Shown here: piece after piece, positions 32,276 to 40,929 of the stretch | Position numbering within the stretch: the first letter of the stretch is position 1 | How the letters are laid out: each line of letters opens with the position of its first letter | NCBI GenBank assembly: GCA_027315455.1 | Contig: DAHUXZ010000008.1 | Span: forward strand, 21,143 to 68,014 | Reading direction: 5' to 3' | Origin: Thermoplasmata archaeon | GTDB lineage: Archaea > Thermoplasmatota > Thermoplasmata > Lutacidiplasmatales > UBA184 | DNA: 46,872 nucleotides | Translations under genes and position numbers: made by a program | Notes under the pieces: generated by a model | What the model was told of the DNA's origin: nothing | The model's input: only the letters and a program-made list of their open reading frames with translations | Database searches by the model: none

Positions 32276-32476
32276 CCCCTCGGTTTGAGCCGCGGTCCCT
32301 CCCCCGGCCCCGGCGACGCCCGGTCGTTGAACGGTCGACCCCCTTCGAGGTTGCCCCCGGGAACGCCCGCGGACCTCCCGCTACCGCAGGGCGGCGGCGA
32401 CATCCCCTCCGACCCCCTACGCCCCGCGCAGGGGACGCCCGGCTCCTCGGGGTCGTTCGACGTCGTTCACCGAGAG

Positions 32477-32483
32477 GTTTAGG
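32477..32483 (+). promoter_or_regulatory. TATA-like box for the second ABC exporter operon
   Basis: GTTTAGG, centred about 35 nt before the ATG at 32516. Its last base is the first base of the GTG at 32483 that opens the longest frame, so that GTG cannot be the start of a transcript from this box. Confidence 0.55.
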
Positions 32484-32515
32484 TGACGAGCGGCCTTCCT
32501 CGGCGCGAGGCGTCG

Positions 32516-33349
32516 ATGCTCGGGCCGGTCCCCCCGCTGCGCTCCATGGCCCGGGGCACCATCCCGCCGCCCGGGGCGGCCGCGCCGGCGCTGTCGGTCC
32601 GCCACGCCGTCAAGTCCTACGGCCCGGTGCTCGCGGTCGCGGACGCCAGCCTCGACGTTCCGGCGGGCCAGGTCGTCGGCCTCCTCGGCCCGAACGGCGC
32701 CGGCAAGTCGACCCTCATGAAGATCGTCCTCGGGATCGTGCGGGCGGACTCGGGCACCGTCCAGGTGCTCGGCCGTGAGATGGCCCCCGAGGCGGTCGAG
32801 ACGAAGGCCCAGATCGGCTACGTGCCGGAGTCCCCTCTCCTCTACGAGTTCCTCACCGGCGCGGAGTACCTCGACTTCGTGGCGGACATGTACGGCATGG
32901 ACCCGCGCACGCGTCGGGAGCGGATCGGCCAGTACCTGACCGCGCTCGAGCTCGCGGGCCACGAGAACTCGATGATCAGCGGGTACTCCCAGGGGATGAA
33001 GCAGAAGATCGCCCTCATCTCCGCCCTCGTCCACCGCCCCCGTCTGCTTGTCCTGGACGAGGGGCTGAACGGCCTCGACCCGCGTTCGGCCCGGATCGTG
33101 AAGGACCTCCTGCGGAGCCTGGCGCGCCAGGAGGGGGTCGGGGTCCTCTTCAGCACCCATGTCCTCGAGATCGCCCAGGCGATCTGCGACGAGGTCGTGA
33201 TCCTGCATCACGGGCGCGTTCTCGCGACGGGGACCGTCGCCGAGCTGCGCGGACGTGCCGGCCTCCCCGGTTCCGGCCTCGAGGAGGTCTTCCTCTCGCT
33301 GACCGGCACCGGCGATCTCGGCGAGATCGTCGCGGCGCTGGCCCGCTGA
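32516..33349 (+). CDS. ABC transporter ATP-binding protein
   Basis: 277 residues from the ATG at 32516, chosen because the upstream GTG overlaps the TATA box. Walker A GPNGAGKST is at 58-66, the Q-loop in IGYVPESP near 100-107, the signature YSQGMKQK at 157-164, Walker B LLVLDEGLNGLD at 177-188 and the H-loop in FSTHVLEIAQ. The signature has YSQGM instead of LSGGQ, a form common in ABC-2 exporters of this type. The permease gene follows after 12 bases, with a GGAG-like ribosome site between. Confidence 0.93.
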   Translation: MLGPVPPLRSMARGTIPPPGAAAPALSVRHAVKSYGPVLAVADASLDVPAGQVVGLLGPNGAGKSTLMKIVLGIVRADSGTVQVLGREMAPEAVETKAQIGYVPESPLLYEFLTGAEYLDFVADMYGMDPRTRRERIGQYLTALELAGHENSMISGYSQGMKQKIALISALVHRPRLLVLDEGLNGLDPRSARIVKDLLRSLARQEGVGVLFSTHVLEIAQAICDEVVILHHGRVLATGTVAELRGRAGLPGSGLEEVFLSLTGTGDLGEIVAALAR

Positions 33350-33361
33350 GGAGCCGCGGGG

Positions 33362-34984
33362 ATGAACCTCCATCGTATCCGCCGGCTGGCCGGGGTCCTG
33401 CTCGCCTCCGAGCTGCGATCCGGCCGCAGCCGTTCCGACCCGCACAGCCTGCTCGGGCGACCCGTGATCCTGGCGGTCCTCGACCTCGCCCTGTTCCTGG
33501 GGGTCTTCGGCATCGCCTACCCGGTCCTCGGCCTCGTTCGGAGCACGGACCCGTCCCTCCTGGCGAGCGTCGCGACCCCGGTGCTCCTCTTCCTTCCCGT
33601 CATCGCGGTCGCGACGGTCCTCCTCGCCGGGGTGATGTTCGAGTTCAGCACAACGACCCGGGTCGGGGCGAGCGATGCCGCGAACTGGCTTCCGATCTCC
33701 CCGACGGACTACGTCGCCGCGTCGTCGACCGCGGTGGCGTTCGTCTACTCGCCGGCCCCGGCCCTCGCGCTCGGGGGCGGGCTGGCCATCGCCCTCGTCA
33801 CCGGCGCGATCGCCACCTACGGGCTCGCCGCGGCGCTGACGGTCCTCGGCCTCTACGAGGGCGCGTTCCTCATCGAGATGCTCCGCTCGGCCACCCCGCG
33901 CGCCTCGGCGGTCCTGTCGGGGCGCACCGGCAAGGTCGCGCTCCTCGGGCGGGCCGTCCTGCTCATCGTCGTGATCCTGGCGTTCCAGCTCATGTTCAAC
34001 CCCGTCGTCCTCCTCCAGTTCCTCGGCGCCATCTCGGGGTTCGCCGAGGTGACGAGCGTGATCCCGCTGTTCTGGTCGACGCAGGCGCTGCTGTACTGGA
34101 CGCGCGGGGCCCCCGCCCTGGCGGCCCTGTTCATCGCGGCGCAGGTCGGGTTCGTGGCGTTCCTGCTCTGGGCGGCCGCGCGGCTGCGGGTCCGCTTCTG
34201 GGCGCCGGCCCCGGCCGAGGTGCGGCTCGAACCCCACCGCTTCGGTGGGGGCCATCCGGTGCTCGCCCTCGCCGGTCTCACCCCGGCGGAGTCCGCCCTC
34301 GTCGCGAAGGACCTCACGGGGTTCACCCGGCGTCGCGAGCTCCTCCCGCTGCTCGTGACCCCGCTGGTCATCGCGCTCCTCCTCTTTTTCGAGTCCGGCC
34401 GCGTGGGCGGGCCCGTCGACCACCTCCAGATCTCGATCTGGACGACCTGGTCCGTCGGCTTCTTCGCCCTCATGGTCTCGCTGACCAGCATCGGGCAGGA
34501 GCGGCGGTCGATCTTCGGCCTGTTCGCCTTCCCCCTCACCGCCCGGAACTTCCTGCGGGCGAAGTCCGCGACGACCTTCCTCCTTTCCGCCGCCTTCGCG
34601 GCCGGGCTCACGGCCGTGGCGCAGGTCCTCTACCGGCCCCCCGCGCTGCCCGCCGCGATCGGCGGGGTCGTCGCCCTCGTCTCGGCCGCCCTGGGGACCC
34701 TCGTCGGCCTGACCGTCGCGACGCGCTACTCCGACTTCCAGGAGCGGCCCCGACCGCAGTTCGTCCGGCCCGGGGCGATGATGGCCGGCCTCTTCGGAGG
34801 CTTCGGGCTCATCTTCCTCATCGCGGTCCCGGCGATGCTGGGCGCCTACTCGCCCGACCCGGCCGGGGCGTCGGCCCTCGAGTCGATGGCCTTCGCCGGA
34901 GCGGCGGCCGTCGCGGCCGTGGCGCTGCTCGCCCGCGCGGCCCGGACGGGAGCGGAGCGGCTCGCGCGCGAGATCCCCGCGTAG
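33362..34984 (+). CDS. ABC exporter permease, large (two membrane halves)
   Basis: 540 residues, about 12 hydrophobic helices in two sets: one from about 30 to 290, the other from about 330 to 530. A soluble loop between them includes RFWAPAPAEVRLEPHRFGGG. It is encoded directly after the ATPase gene and must be its membrane partner; a chain with two halves would need no dimer partner. It belongs to the ABC-2-like permeases, but I cannot name the substrate. It ends only 6 bases from the convergent formate-tetrahydrofolate ligase gene. Confidence 0.85.
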   Translation: MNLHRIRRLAGVLLASELRSGRSRSDPHSLLGRPVILAVLDLALFLGVFGIAYPVLGLVRSTDPSLLASVATPVLLFLPVIAVATVLLAGVMFEFSTTTRVGASDAANWLPISPTDYVAASSTAVAFVYSPAPALALGGGLAIALVTGAIATYGLAAALTVLGLYEGAFLIEMLRSATPRASAVLSGRTGKVALLGRAVLLIVVILAFQLMFNPVVLLQFLGAISGFAEVTSVIPLFWSTQALLYWTRGAPALAALFIAAQVGFVAFLLWAAARLRVRFWAPAPAEVRLEPHRFGGGHPVLALAGLTPAESALVAKDLTGFTRRRELLPLLVTPLVIALLLFFESGRVGGPVDHLQISIWTTWSVGFFALMVSLTSIGQERRSIFGLFAFPLTARNFLRAKSATTFLLSAAFAAGLTAVAQVLYRPPALPAAIGGVVALVSAALGTLVGLTVATRYSDFQERPRPQFVRPGAMMAGLFGGFGLIFLIAVPAMLGAYSPDPAGASALESMAFAGAAAVAAVALLARAARTGAERLAREIPA

Positions 34985-34990
34985 GGCCCC

Positions 34991-36625
34991 TCACTGGAGG
35001 CCCGTGATCTCCCCGTCGTCGCGCACGTCGATCTGCTCGGCCGCCGGCCGTGCCGGAAGCCCCGGCATCGTCTCGATCGCGCCGAGATAGGCGACGGTGA
35101 ACCCCGCGCCGGCGCTCCGCGAGAAGCGGTGGACCTGGGCCACGAACCCCGTCGGGCGACCCCGCTGCTTCGCGTCGTCGGAGAGCGAGAGCGGCGTCTT
35201 CGCGACGCACACCGGCCCGGCAATCTCCCCCACGGCGAGGAGCTCGCGCAGGTCGACCGTCGCCTCGTCGAGCAGCCGGACGCCGGCGCCCCCGTAGAGC
35301 TGCCGGACGATGAGGTCGAGCTGCTGGGGCACCGGGGTTCCCGCGGGGTAGAGCGGGTGGCTGCGCCGTCCCGACCGGGAGAGCTCCTCGACCTGCGCGG
35401 CCAGCTCGAGGCAGCCGTCGCCCCCCTGCTCGTACGCGCCGGATCCGACCACCCCGACCTCCCGCTCCCGGCAGAACGCCACGAGGCGCTCGACCTCCTC
35501 GGGGCTGTCGCCCGGAAAGCGGTTCAGCGCCACAACGGTCGCCGGCCCCAGGGCGGCGAGGTTCGCGAGGTGCTGCTCGAGGTTCGCGAGGCCGCGCTCG
35601 AGCGCCTGCGGCGCCGGGAGGAGCGCATCCGCGTCCGACACGCCGCCCTGGACCCGGAGGCTGCGCAGGGTCACCACGAGCACCGCGACGTCGACGTCCC
35701 GTCCGAGGACGGGGGTGACGATGTCCACGAACTTCTCGGCACCGAGCTCCGTCGCGAACCCCGCCTCGACCACGCAGTAGTCGGCGGTGGCGAGGGCGAG
35801 CTCGATCGCGAGGCGGCTGGTCGTGCCGTGGGCGAGGTTGCCGAACGGGCCCGTGTGGATGATCGCCGGCGCCCCGCCGCCGGTCGCGACGAGGTTCGGC
35901 TCGAGGGCGTCCCGGAGCACCGCCGTCATCGCGCCGGTGGCGTGAAGGTCCGCCGCGCGCACCGGGCTCCCGTCCCCCCGGTACGCGACGAGGATCCGGC
36001 CCAGGCGGGTCTTGAGGTCGGCGTAGTCCCGGGCGAGCGCGAGGACGACCATCACCTCGGAGGCGGCGGTGATGACGAAGCTGCTCTCCTGGGCCGGCTG
36101 CCGGGGGTCGACGCCGGTCCCGGTGACGACGTGGCGGAGCGCCCGGTCCTCGACATCGAGCGTCCGGGGCCAGAGCACGCGGCTACGCTCGATGTCGAGG
36201 GCGTTGCCGTGGTAGAGGTGGTTGTCGACCAGGCTCGCGAGGAGGTTGTGCGCCTCGGCGACGGCGTGGATGTCGCCCGTGAAGCCGAGGTTGATCGTCG
36301 CCGCCGGCTCGACGGTCGCCCGTCCGCCGCCCGTAGCGCCGCCCTTCACACCGAAGACCGGGCCGAGGGACGGCTGGCGCAGGCAGGCGACGGCCCGGGC
36401 CCCGCGGCGCGTCAGCCCTTCGGTGAGCCCGATCACGGTGACGGTCTTCCCTTCGCCGTGCTTGGTCGGCGTCATGCCGGTGACGAGGACGAGGCGCCCG
36501 CCGCCGGGACGCGACGCCCGGTCACGGACCGCGGCGACCGAGACCTTGAGAGCGCCCCGCCCCGCCGCGCGCACCTCGTCCCTCGCGAGCCCCAGGCCGG
36601 CCGCGAGCGCTTCGGGCGTCCCCAT
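34991..36625 (-). CDS. fhs: Formate-tetrahydrofolate ligase
   Basis: 544 residues. It joins formate to tetrahydrofolate using ATP to give 10-formyl-THF, feeding purine and other one-carbon reactions. The phosphate-binding loop TPTKHGEGKTV is at 52-62, the LRQPSLGPVFGVKGGATGGG block at 82-101, NLGFTGDIHAVAEAHNLL at 112-129 and DNHLYHGNALD at 134-144. Later blocks include EAGFATELGAEKFVDI and HTGPFGNLAHG. The length is close to the family norm of about 555. The ATG at 36625 lies about 36 nt after a TATA box and has a GGGGAGG ribosome site just before it. Its presence implies THF-type one-carbon carriers, found in some but not all archaea. Confidence 0.96.
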   Translation of the reverse strand: MGTPEALAAGLGLARDEVRAAGRGALKVSVAAVRDRASRPGGGRLVLVTGMTPTKHGEGKTVTVIGLTEGLTRRGARAVACLRQPSLGPVFGVKGGATGGGRATVEPAATINLGFTGDIHAVAEAHNLLASLVDNHLYHGNALDIERSRVLWPRTLDVEDRALRHVVTGTGVDPRQPAQESSFVITAASEVMVVLALARDYADLKTRLGRILVAYRGDGSPVRAADLHATGAMTAVLRDALEPNLVATGGGAPAIIHTGPFGNLAHGTTSRLAIELALATADYCVVEAGFATELGAEKFVDIVTPVLGRDVDVAVLVVTLRSLRVQGGVSDADALLPAPQALERGLANLEQHLANLAALGPATVVALNRFPGDSPEEVERLVAFCREREVGVVGSGAYEQGGDGCLELAAQVEELSRSGRRSHPLYPAGTPVPQQLDLIVRQLYGGAGVRLLDEATVDLRELLAVGEIAGPVCVAKTPLSLSDDAKQRGRPTGFVAQVHRFSRSAGAGFTVAYLGAIETMPGLPARPAAEQIDVRDDGEITGLQ

Positions 36626-36656
36626 GCGCCTCCCCGTCCGGACCGTCAGTCCCCGC

Positions 36657-36664
36657 GCTAATAC
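36657..36664 (-). promoter_or_regulatory. TATA box for fhs
   Basis: Minus-strand GTATTAGC, centred about 36 nt from the ATG at 36625. Confidence 0.5.
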
Positions 36665-36770
36665 AACCTTCGTGGAGGCCGTCCGTGCCGTGCGGCCGTG
36701 CTACGGTGTCGGTCACCCCGCGGCCCTGCGTCGCACGATTTGAACCCGGCCGGATAGTCGGTCCCCGCCG

Positions 36771-38267
36771 ATGGTCGAGCCGAAGTGGGTGACCCTCAGC
36801 AACACCACGATCGGGACCTTCATGGCCCTCCTCGACTCCTCGATCGTCCTCATCTCCCTCCCCACGATCGGCCGCGAGCTTCCCGGCACATCCCCCGAGA
36901 TCCTCCTGTGGGTCGTCCTCTCCTACAGCGTCGTGACGACGACCCTCCTCCTCGCCTTCGGCCGGCTCTCGGACATGTTCGGCCGGGTGCGTCTCTACAC
37001 CGCCGGGTTCGCGATCTTCACCGTGGGGAGCCTGTTCGCGAGCCTGGCGCTGGACGGCGGCCAGCTGCTCGCCGCCCGGGTGTTCCAGGGGGTCGGCGCC
37101 GGCTTTCTCGCCTCCACGTCCGCCGCGATCCTCACCGACGCCTTCCCCCCCGACGAGCGCGGCCGCGCCCTTGGGCTCAACCAGGTCGCGGCGATCTCGG
37201 GGTCGATCCTCGGGCTCGTCCTGGGGGGGATACTGACCACCGAGCTCGGCTGGCGGTCGATCTTCTGGGTGAACCTCCCGGTCGGGGCGTTCGGCACCGT
37301 GTGGGCCTACCTGCGCCTGGTCGAGCGGCATCCCCGCGAACCGCGGACCCAGATCGACTGGATCGGGAACGCGACGTTCGGCGTCGGCCTCACCCTCTCG
37401 CTGGTCGGGGTCACGCTCGGCGCGCTGGACGGATGGACCGCCGCGCCGATCCTCGTCGCGCTCACGGTCGGGCCGGCCCTCCTCGCCGTCTTCGCGGTCG
37501 TGGAGCGCCGGGTCCCGCACCCGATGTTCGACCTGACCCTGTTCCGCATCCGAACTTTCGTCGCGGGCAATCTCGCCGCCGGCCTCGCCTCTCTCGCGCG
37601 CGGCGCGTTCACCTTCATCATGGTCTTCTACTTCCAGGGGCTCCTCGGCCTCAGCGCCGAGCGCGCGGGGATCCTGCTCATCCCGCTTTCGGCGGCGTTC
37701 GCGATCGCCGGGCCGGTCAGCGGCACGATCTCCGACCGCACCGGCGCCCGCTTCCTCGGCACCGGTGGCCTCCTCCTCAGTGTCTCGGGCTTCCTCCTCC
37801 TCGTCACGTTTCCCGCCGACGGGCCGTACCCCGTCCTCGCGCTCGCCATGGTCCTGCTCGGCGTCGGACAGGGGATGTTCGCCGCCCCCAACCGCGCGGA
37901 GGTGATGTCGAGCGTGCCGGCGGAGCGCCGCGGGGTGGCCGCGGGCACGGGCACCACCTTCCTGAACGCGGGCAATCTCGGGAGCCTGGCGCTCGGCTTC
38001 ACGGTCCTCGCCGGGGTCGTCCCCCGCGCTACGCTCGGCGCGGTCTTCTCCGGCGAGCCGTCGTCGAGCCCGCTGGACGTCGGGGCGTTCATGGCGGCCC
38101 TCCATCTCCTCTTCTCGGTCGGCCTCGTCCTGACGCTGGCCGCGGCGCTCACCAACCTGTTGCGCGGGCGACGCGAGTACCGGCCCGCACCCCCCCGTAC
38201 CGACGGCGGGCCGACCGCGGCGCCGCCCGGGCTCTCCGCGCCGGCCGCACCCCGGGCGGGTCCCTGA
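36771..38267 (+). CDS. MFS drug exporter (DHA2, 14-TMS type)
   Basis: 498 residues with about 14 helices. Family blocks are visible: MALLDSSIVLISLPTIGREL in helix 1 (motif D1-like LDxTIVNVALP region), GRLSDMFGRVRLYTAGF (motif A), ARVFQGVGAGFLASTSAAIL (motif B) and GLNQVAAISGSILGLVLGG (motif C, antiporter), then RSIFWVNLPVG. These place it with proton-coupled DHA2 exporters such as EmrB and QacA. It removes small lipophilic compounds from the cell. A GATTTGAA patch about 31 nt upstream of the ATG may be its promoter. It converges with the MarR-controlled ABC operon, so this part of the window has two efflux systems side by side. Confidence 0.92.
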   Translation: MVEPKWVTLSNTTIGTFMALLDSSIVLISLPTIGRELPGTSPEILLWVVLSYSVVTTTLLLAFGRLSDMFGRVRLYTAGFAIFTVGSLFASLALDGGQLLAARVFQGVGAGFLASTSAAILTDAFPPDERGRALGLNQVAAISGSILGLVLGGILTTELGWRSIFWVNLPVGAFGTVWAYLRLVERHPREPRTQIDWIGNATFGVGLTLSLVGVTLGALDGWTAAPILVALTVGPALLAVFAVVERRVPHPMFDLTLFRIRTFVAGNLAAGLASLARGAFTFIMVFYFQGLLGLSAERAGILLIPLSAAFAIAGPVSGTISDRTGARFLGTGGLLLSVSGFLLLVTFPADGPYPVLALAMVLLGVGQGMFAAPNRAEVMSSVPAERRGVAAGTGTTFLNAGNLGSLALGFTVLAGVVPRATLGAVFSGEPSSSPLDVGAFMAALHLLFSVGLVLTLAAALTNLLRGRREYRPAPPRTDGGPTAAPPGLSAPAAPRAGP

Positions 38268-38414
38268 GGACCGGCCCGCAAGACGACGACGCCACCCCAT
38301 CGGGCCAGCGACCCATCTCCGCCGCACGGAACGCCGGGCGGACGCACGGTCGAAACGGACGTTCGGCCGGGCCGGGAGCGCCCGAGGATCGGTTCGTGCG
38401 CCGTTTCCGTACCG

Positions 38415-39293
38415 CTAGCTGAACTCCTCGCGCTCGAACAGCGCGAGGCCACCGACCGCGGTGAGAAGGAAGTAGCCGAGCATGATCCCGATCCCCTCGA
38501 GGTACGTCGGGGCGTAGAGGGTGTCCACGACCGCCCCCGACGCGGCGCGCATCACGGTCACGTGGGCCGGGAGGGACGACGCGAAGGGGTAGCCGATCAC
38601 GGGGGAGGCGTAGGAGATGAGGAACCACGGTTCGATCTTCACCAGTCCCGTCACCACCGACTGCAGGATCCCGAACCCGAAGATGAACAGGACCGCGACC
38701 ACGAGCACGGCGTAGGTGCTGGTCTTGAACAGCGAACTGAACAGGAACGTCGCGCCCAACAGCGCCAGCAGGTAGGCGATGGCGAGGAGCAGGGAGGCGA
38801 GGAACGCGAGCGGCAGCGCGTCGATCCCGAAGTAGAAGACCCCGTTGCCGATCAGGATCGCCGCGAAGGCGAGAACGGAGATGAGCGCCGCGGCGAGGGC
38901 GGCAAGGTACTTGCCGGCGTAGACGGCGGCCCGCCGGACCGGGAGCCCCATGAGGAAGTAGCCGGTGCGGTTCTGGAACTCGCCGGCGATCGCGTCCCCG
39001 CCGAAGATGACGCCGGCGAAGACGATGACGATCGGGACGCCGTTGGCCCAGAGAGCGCCATAGAAGGTGTCCGGCGTCGACAGGAGCGCGGCCGGTCGGA
39101 AGTAGCCGACGAGCGCCGTGAAGATCGCCCCGAGGGCGGCGACGATCGCGAGCATCAGGATGAACCGACGGGAGTTCAGGTAGTCCCGGAACTGGTAGCG
39201 GGCGAGGCGGACCGACTGGACCGCGCTCGACGGGAGGCCGAGGTCGGCCCGACCGGGCGCGGGTCCGGAATCCGTGGGGGTGGCGGTCGCCAC
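38415..39293 (-). CDS. ABC-2 family transporter permease (MarR operon)
   Basis: 292 residues with six helices. RLARYQFRDYLNSRRFILML at the N-terminus precedes helix 1, followed by FAGVIFGGDAIAGEFQNRTG, the typical block of the ABC2_membrane_2/NatB-like family, and GLPVRRAAVYAGKYLAAL. It ends GLALFEREEFS. The GTG at 39293 follows the ATPase stop by 5 bases, so the genes MarR, ATPase and permease form one operon on the minus strand. The product is probably the membrane part of an efflux or surface-stress exporter. Confidence 0.9.
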   Translation of the reverse strand: MATATPTDSGPAPGRADLGLPSSAVQSVRLARYQFRDYLNSRRFILMLAIVAALGAIFTALVGYFRPAALLSTPDTFYGALWANGVPIVIVFAGVIFGGDAIAGEFQNRTGYFLMGLPVRRAAVYAGKYLAALAAALISVLAFAAILIGNGVFYFGIDALPLAFLASLLLAIAYLLALLGATFLFSSLFKTSTYAVLVVAVLFIFGFGILQSVVTGLVKIEPWFLISYASPVIGYPFASSLPAHVTVMRAASGAVVDTLYAPTYLEGIGIMLGYFLLTAVGGLALFEREEFS

Positions 39294-39298
39294 GGCGC

Positions 39299-40246
39299 TC
39301 AGTCCCCCCGCTCGATCTGGCTCAGGTAGACCTCCTCGAGGGCGCTCTTCGACTCCTGGAAGGAGACCAGGCCGAGGTCGAGGACGGCGAGCGCCTTGAG
39401 GAGGGAGGCCTCCTGCTCGAGGCCCGGCGGCAGATGGAGGCGCAGCCTCCGTCCGTCGAGGCGCTCGACCCGGGAGACCCCCGGGAGCGTCCCGACCCGC
39501 CGGTCGACGTCGCCGTCGCTCACCGGACGGGCGAAGGTCGCGTCCACGGTGGCCCCGGCGGAGTTGAACCGGGCCGTGACGGCGTCGAGGGTTTCATGAA
39601 AGAGCAGGCGACCGCGGTTGATGAGGGCGACCTCGTCGCAGACGTCGGTCACCTCCGGCAGGATGTGGCTGCTCATCAGGATCAGCCGGTCTCGCCGCTT
39701 GAGGGAGCGCACGATATCGCGCACCTCGGCCATCCCGCGGGGGTCGAGGCCGGTCGCCGGCTCGTCCAGGATGAGGATCTGCGGGTCGTGGACGAGGGCG
39801 GCCGCGATGTTGATCCGCTGCTTCATCCCCTTCGAGAACTTGCCGACCTTCTTGTCGGCCCACTCGGTCATCTTGACCTCCTCGAGCGATTCGGGGATGC
39901 GTCGGCGCCGCTCGGCCGGAGCGAGGTCACGGAGGTCCGCGACCATCTCGAGTGCCTGGTACGGAGTGAGGGAAGGGTAGACCTCGGGCGACTCGATGAG
40001 GACCCCGCAGCGGGCCAGGGCGGACTTCCGGTCCTTCCGGACCGGGATCCCGTCGATGAGGCACTCGCCCCGGGTCGGGAAGATGAGGTCGGTCAGGAGC
40101 TTGAGGGTCGTCGTCTTCCCCGCTCCGTTCGGGCCGAGGAACCCCACGCACTTCGTGCCCTCGATGCGGAGGTTGAGGCCGTCCACGGCCGTGAACCGGC
40201 CGAAGGTCTTGGTCAGATCGCGGGTCTCGAGCGAGGGGCCGCTCAT
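39299..40246 (-). CDS. ABC transporter ATP-binding protein (MarR operon)
   Basis: 315 residues from the ATG at 40246, which overlaps the MarR stop (ATGA, 40243-40246); the longer frame from 40426 lies inside the regulator gene. Walker A GPNGAGKTT is at 38-46, the Q-loop in CGVLIESPEVYPSLT at 80-94, the signature FSKGMKQR at 137-144, Walker B QILILDEP at 156-163 and SSHILPEV as H-loop. A C-terminal domain of about 100 residues ends SALEEVYLSQIERGD. It drives the ABC-2 permease encoded next. Confidence 0.94.
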   Translation of the reverse strand: MSGPSLETRDLTKTFGRFTAVDGLNLRIEGTKCVGFLGPNGAGKTTTLKLLTDLIFPTRGECLIDGIPVRKDRKSALARCGVLIESPEVYPSLTPYQALEMVADLRDLAPAERRRRIPESLEEVKMTEWADKKVGKFSKGMKQRINIAAALVHDPQILILDEPATGLDPRGMAEVRDIVRSLKRRDRLILMSSHILPEVTDVCDEVALINRGRLLFHETLDAVTARFNSAGATVDATFARPVSDGDVDRRVGTLPGVSRVERLDGRRLRLHLPPGLEQEASLLKALAVLDLGLVSFQESKSALEEVYLSQIERGD

Positions 40247-40794
40247 GCCGCACCGGCCCCCCGGCCCCGCCGGAGCCGGAGCGCGGCCGTCGGTCGGTGG
40301 CCGACGGACGCGCGGCCGGGACGCGGCCGGTGGGCCGGCGGGGCAAAGCCGGCGGTCAGCCGGTCCAGGACCCCGCTCGCGACCTCGGCCTCGCCCGGGG
40401 CGATCTCGGCGCGGACGGCCCGCCAACGCTCCCGGTCGAACGAGTCGAGCCGCGCGGCCCGGCGGCGTCCGAGCGGCGAGAGGGCGACGATCACCTGGCG
40501 CCGGTCCTCAATCCCGTGCCGCCGGGTGAGGAACCCCAGCCCGTCGAGCCCGTCCAGGACCCCCGATATCGCCGCGGGGGTCGCGCCGGTCCACTCCGTC
40601 AGGCGCGAGACCGGCACCGGGCCGGCGCGCAGAAGGGTCCCCATGATGAACCGCTGCGGCAGCGACAGGCCGGCCCGCCGGGCCTCCTCCCGCGCGTGGC
40701 GGAGATAGGCAAAGACCCAGCCGGTCGCGGAGGCTCGCAGCCGAACGCTCCCGTCGTCCGTCCCGCGAGCGGGCTCGTATTGATTAGGTGACAT
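40243..40794 (-). CDS. MarR family transcriptional regulator
   Basis: 183 residues. The winged helix-turn-helix is clear: LSLPQRFIMGTLLRAGPVPV leads into SRLTEWTGATPAAISGVLDG (recognition helix) and LGFLTRRHGIEDRRQVIVAL (wing, with the conserved DRR), followed by the dimer helices. MarR proteins usually repress a transporter and their own gene until a phenolic or other ligand binds. The gene is first in an operon with an ABC exporter. A palindrome (40800-40812) lies between the TATA box and the start, a fitting operator. The last 35 residues are Arg/Pro-rich and probably unfolded. Confidence 0.92.
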   Translation of the reverse strand: MSPNQYEPARGTDDGSVRLRASATGWVFAYLRHAREEARRAGLSLPQRFIMGTLLRAGPVPVSRLTEWTGATPAAISGVLDGLDGLGFLTRRHGIEDRRQVIVALSPLGRRRAARLDSFDRERWRAVRAEIAPGEAEVASGVLDRLTAGFAPPAHRPRPGRASVGHRPTAALRLRRGRGAGAA

Positions 40795-40799
40795 GACTG

Positions 40800-40812
40800 T
40801 TCGGAAACCGAA
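40800..40812. promoter_or_regulatory. Palindromic operator candidate at the MarR promoter
   Basis: TTCGGAAACCGAA: two 5-bp arms around AAA, a perfect inverted repeat. It covers the predicted transcription start of the MarR operon, 6-18 bases upstream of the ATG at 40794. A dimer bound here would block initiation. Confidence 0.5.
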
Positions 40813-40824
40813 GCGCTCGGATAG

Positions 40825-40832
40825 GGTATAAC
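40825..40832 (-). promoter_or_regulatory. TATA box for the MarR-ABC operon
   Basis: Minus-strand GTTATACC, near consensus, centred about 35 nt from the ATG at 40794. Initiation would fall at about 40801, inside the palindrome. Confidence 0.6.
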
Positions 40833-40896
40833 CCTTGTCCGGCCGCCCGGCCCCCGGGCGGAGCTACCGACCCGGCACCCTCGCGTTCACGCGCGG

Positions 40897-40904
40897 GATT
40901 AAGA
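40897..40904 (+). promoter_or_regulatory. TATA box for the coiled-coil protein gene
   Basis: GATTAAGA, centred about 29 nt before the ATG at 40930; a leader of only a few bases. Confidence 0.5.
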
Positions 40905-40929
40905 GGTTGGAGCGAGCATTTCTTCGCGT

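Noticed and set aside
32417-34423. Minus-strand frame of 668 codons opposite the ABC exporter genes
   Set aside because: Charged, low-complexity composition; antisense to an ATPase with all motifs and its permease.
36522-38327. Minus-strand frame of 601 codons opposite the MFS gene
   Set aside because: Glu/Arg/Gly-rich shadow of a clear membrane transporter.
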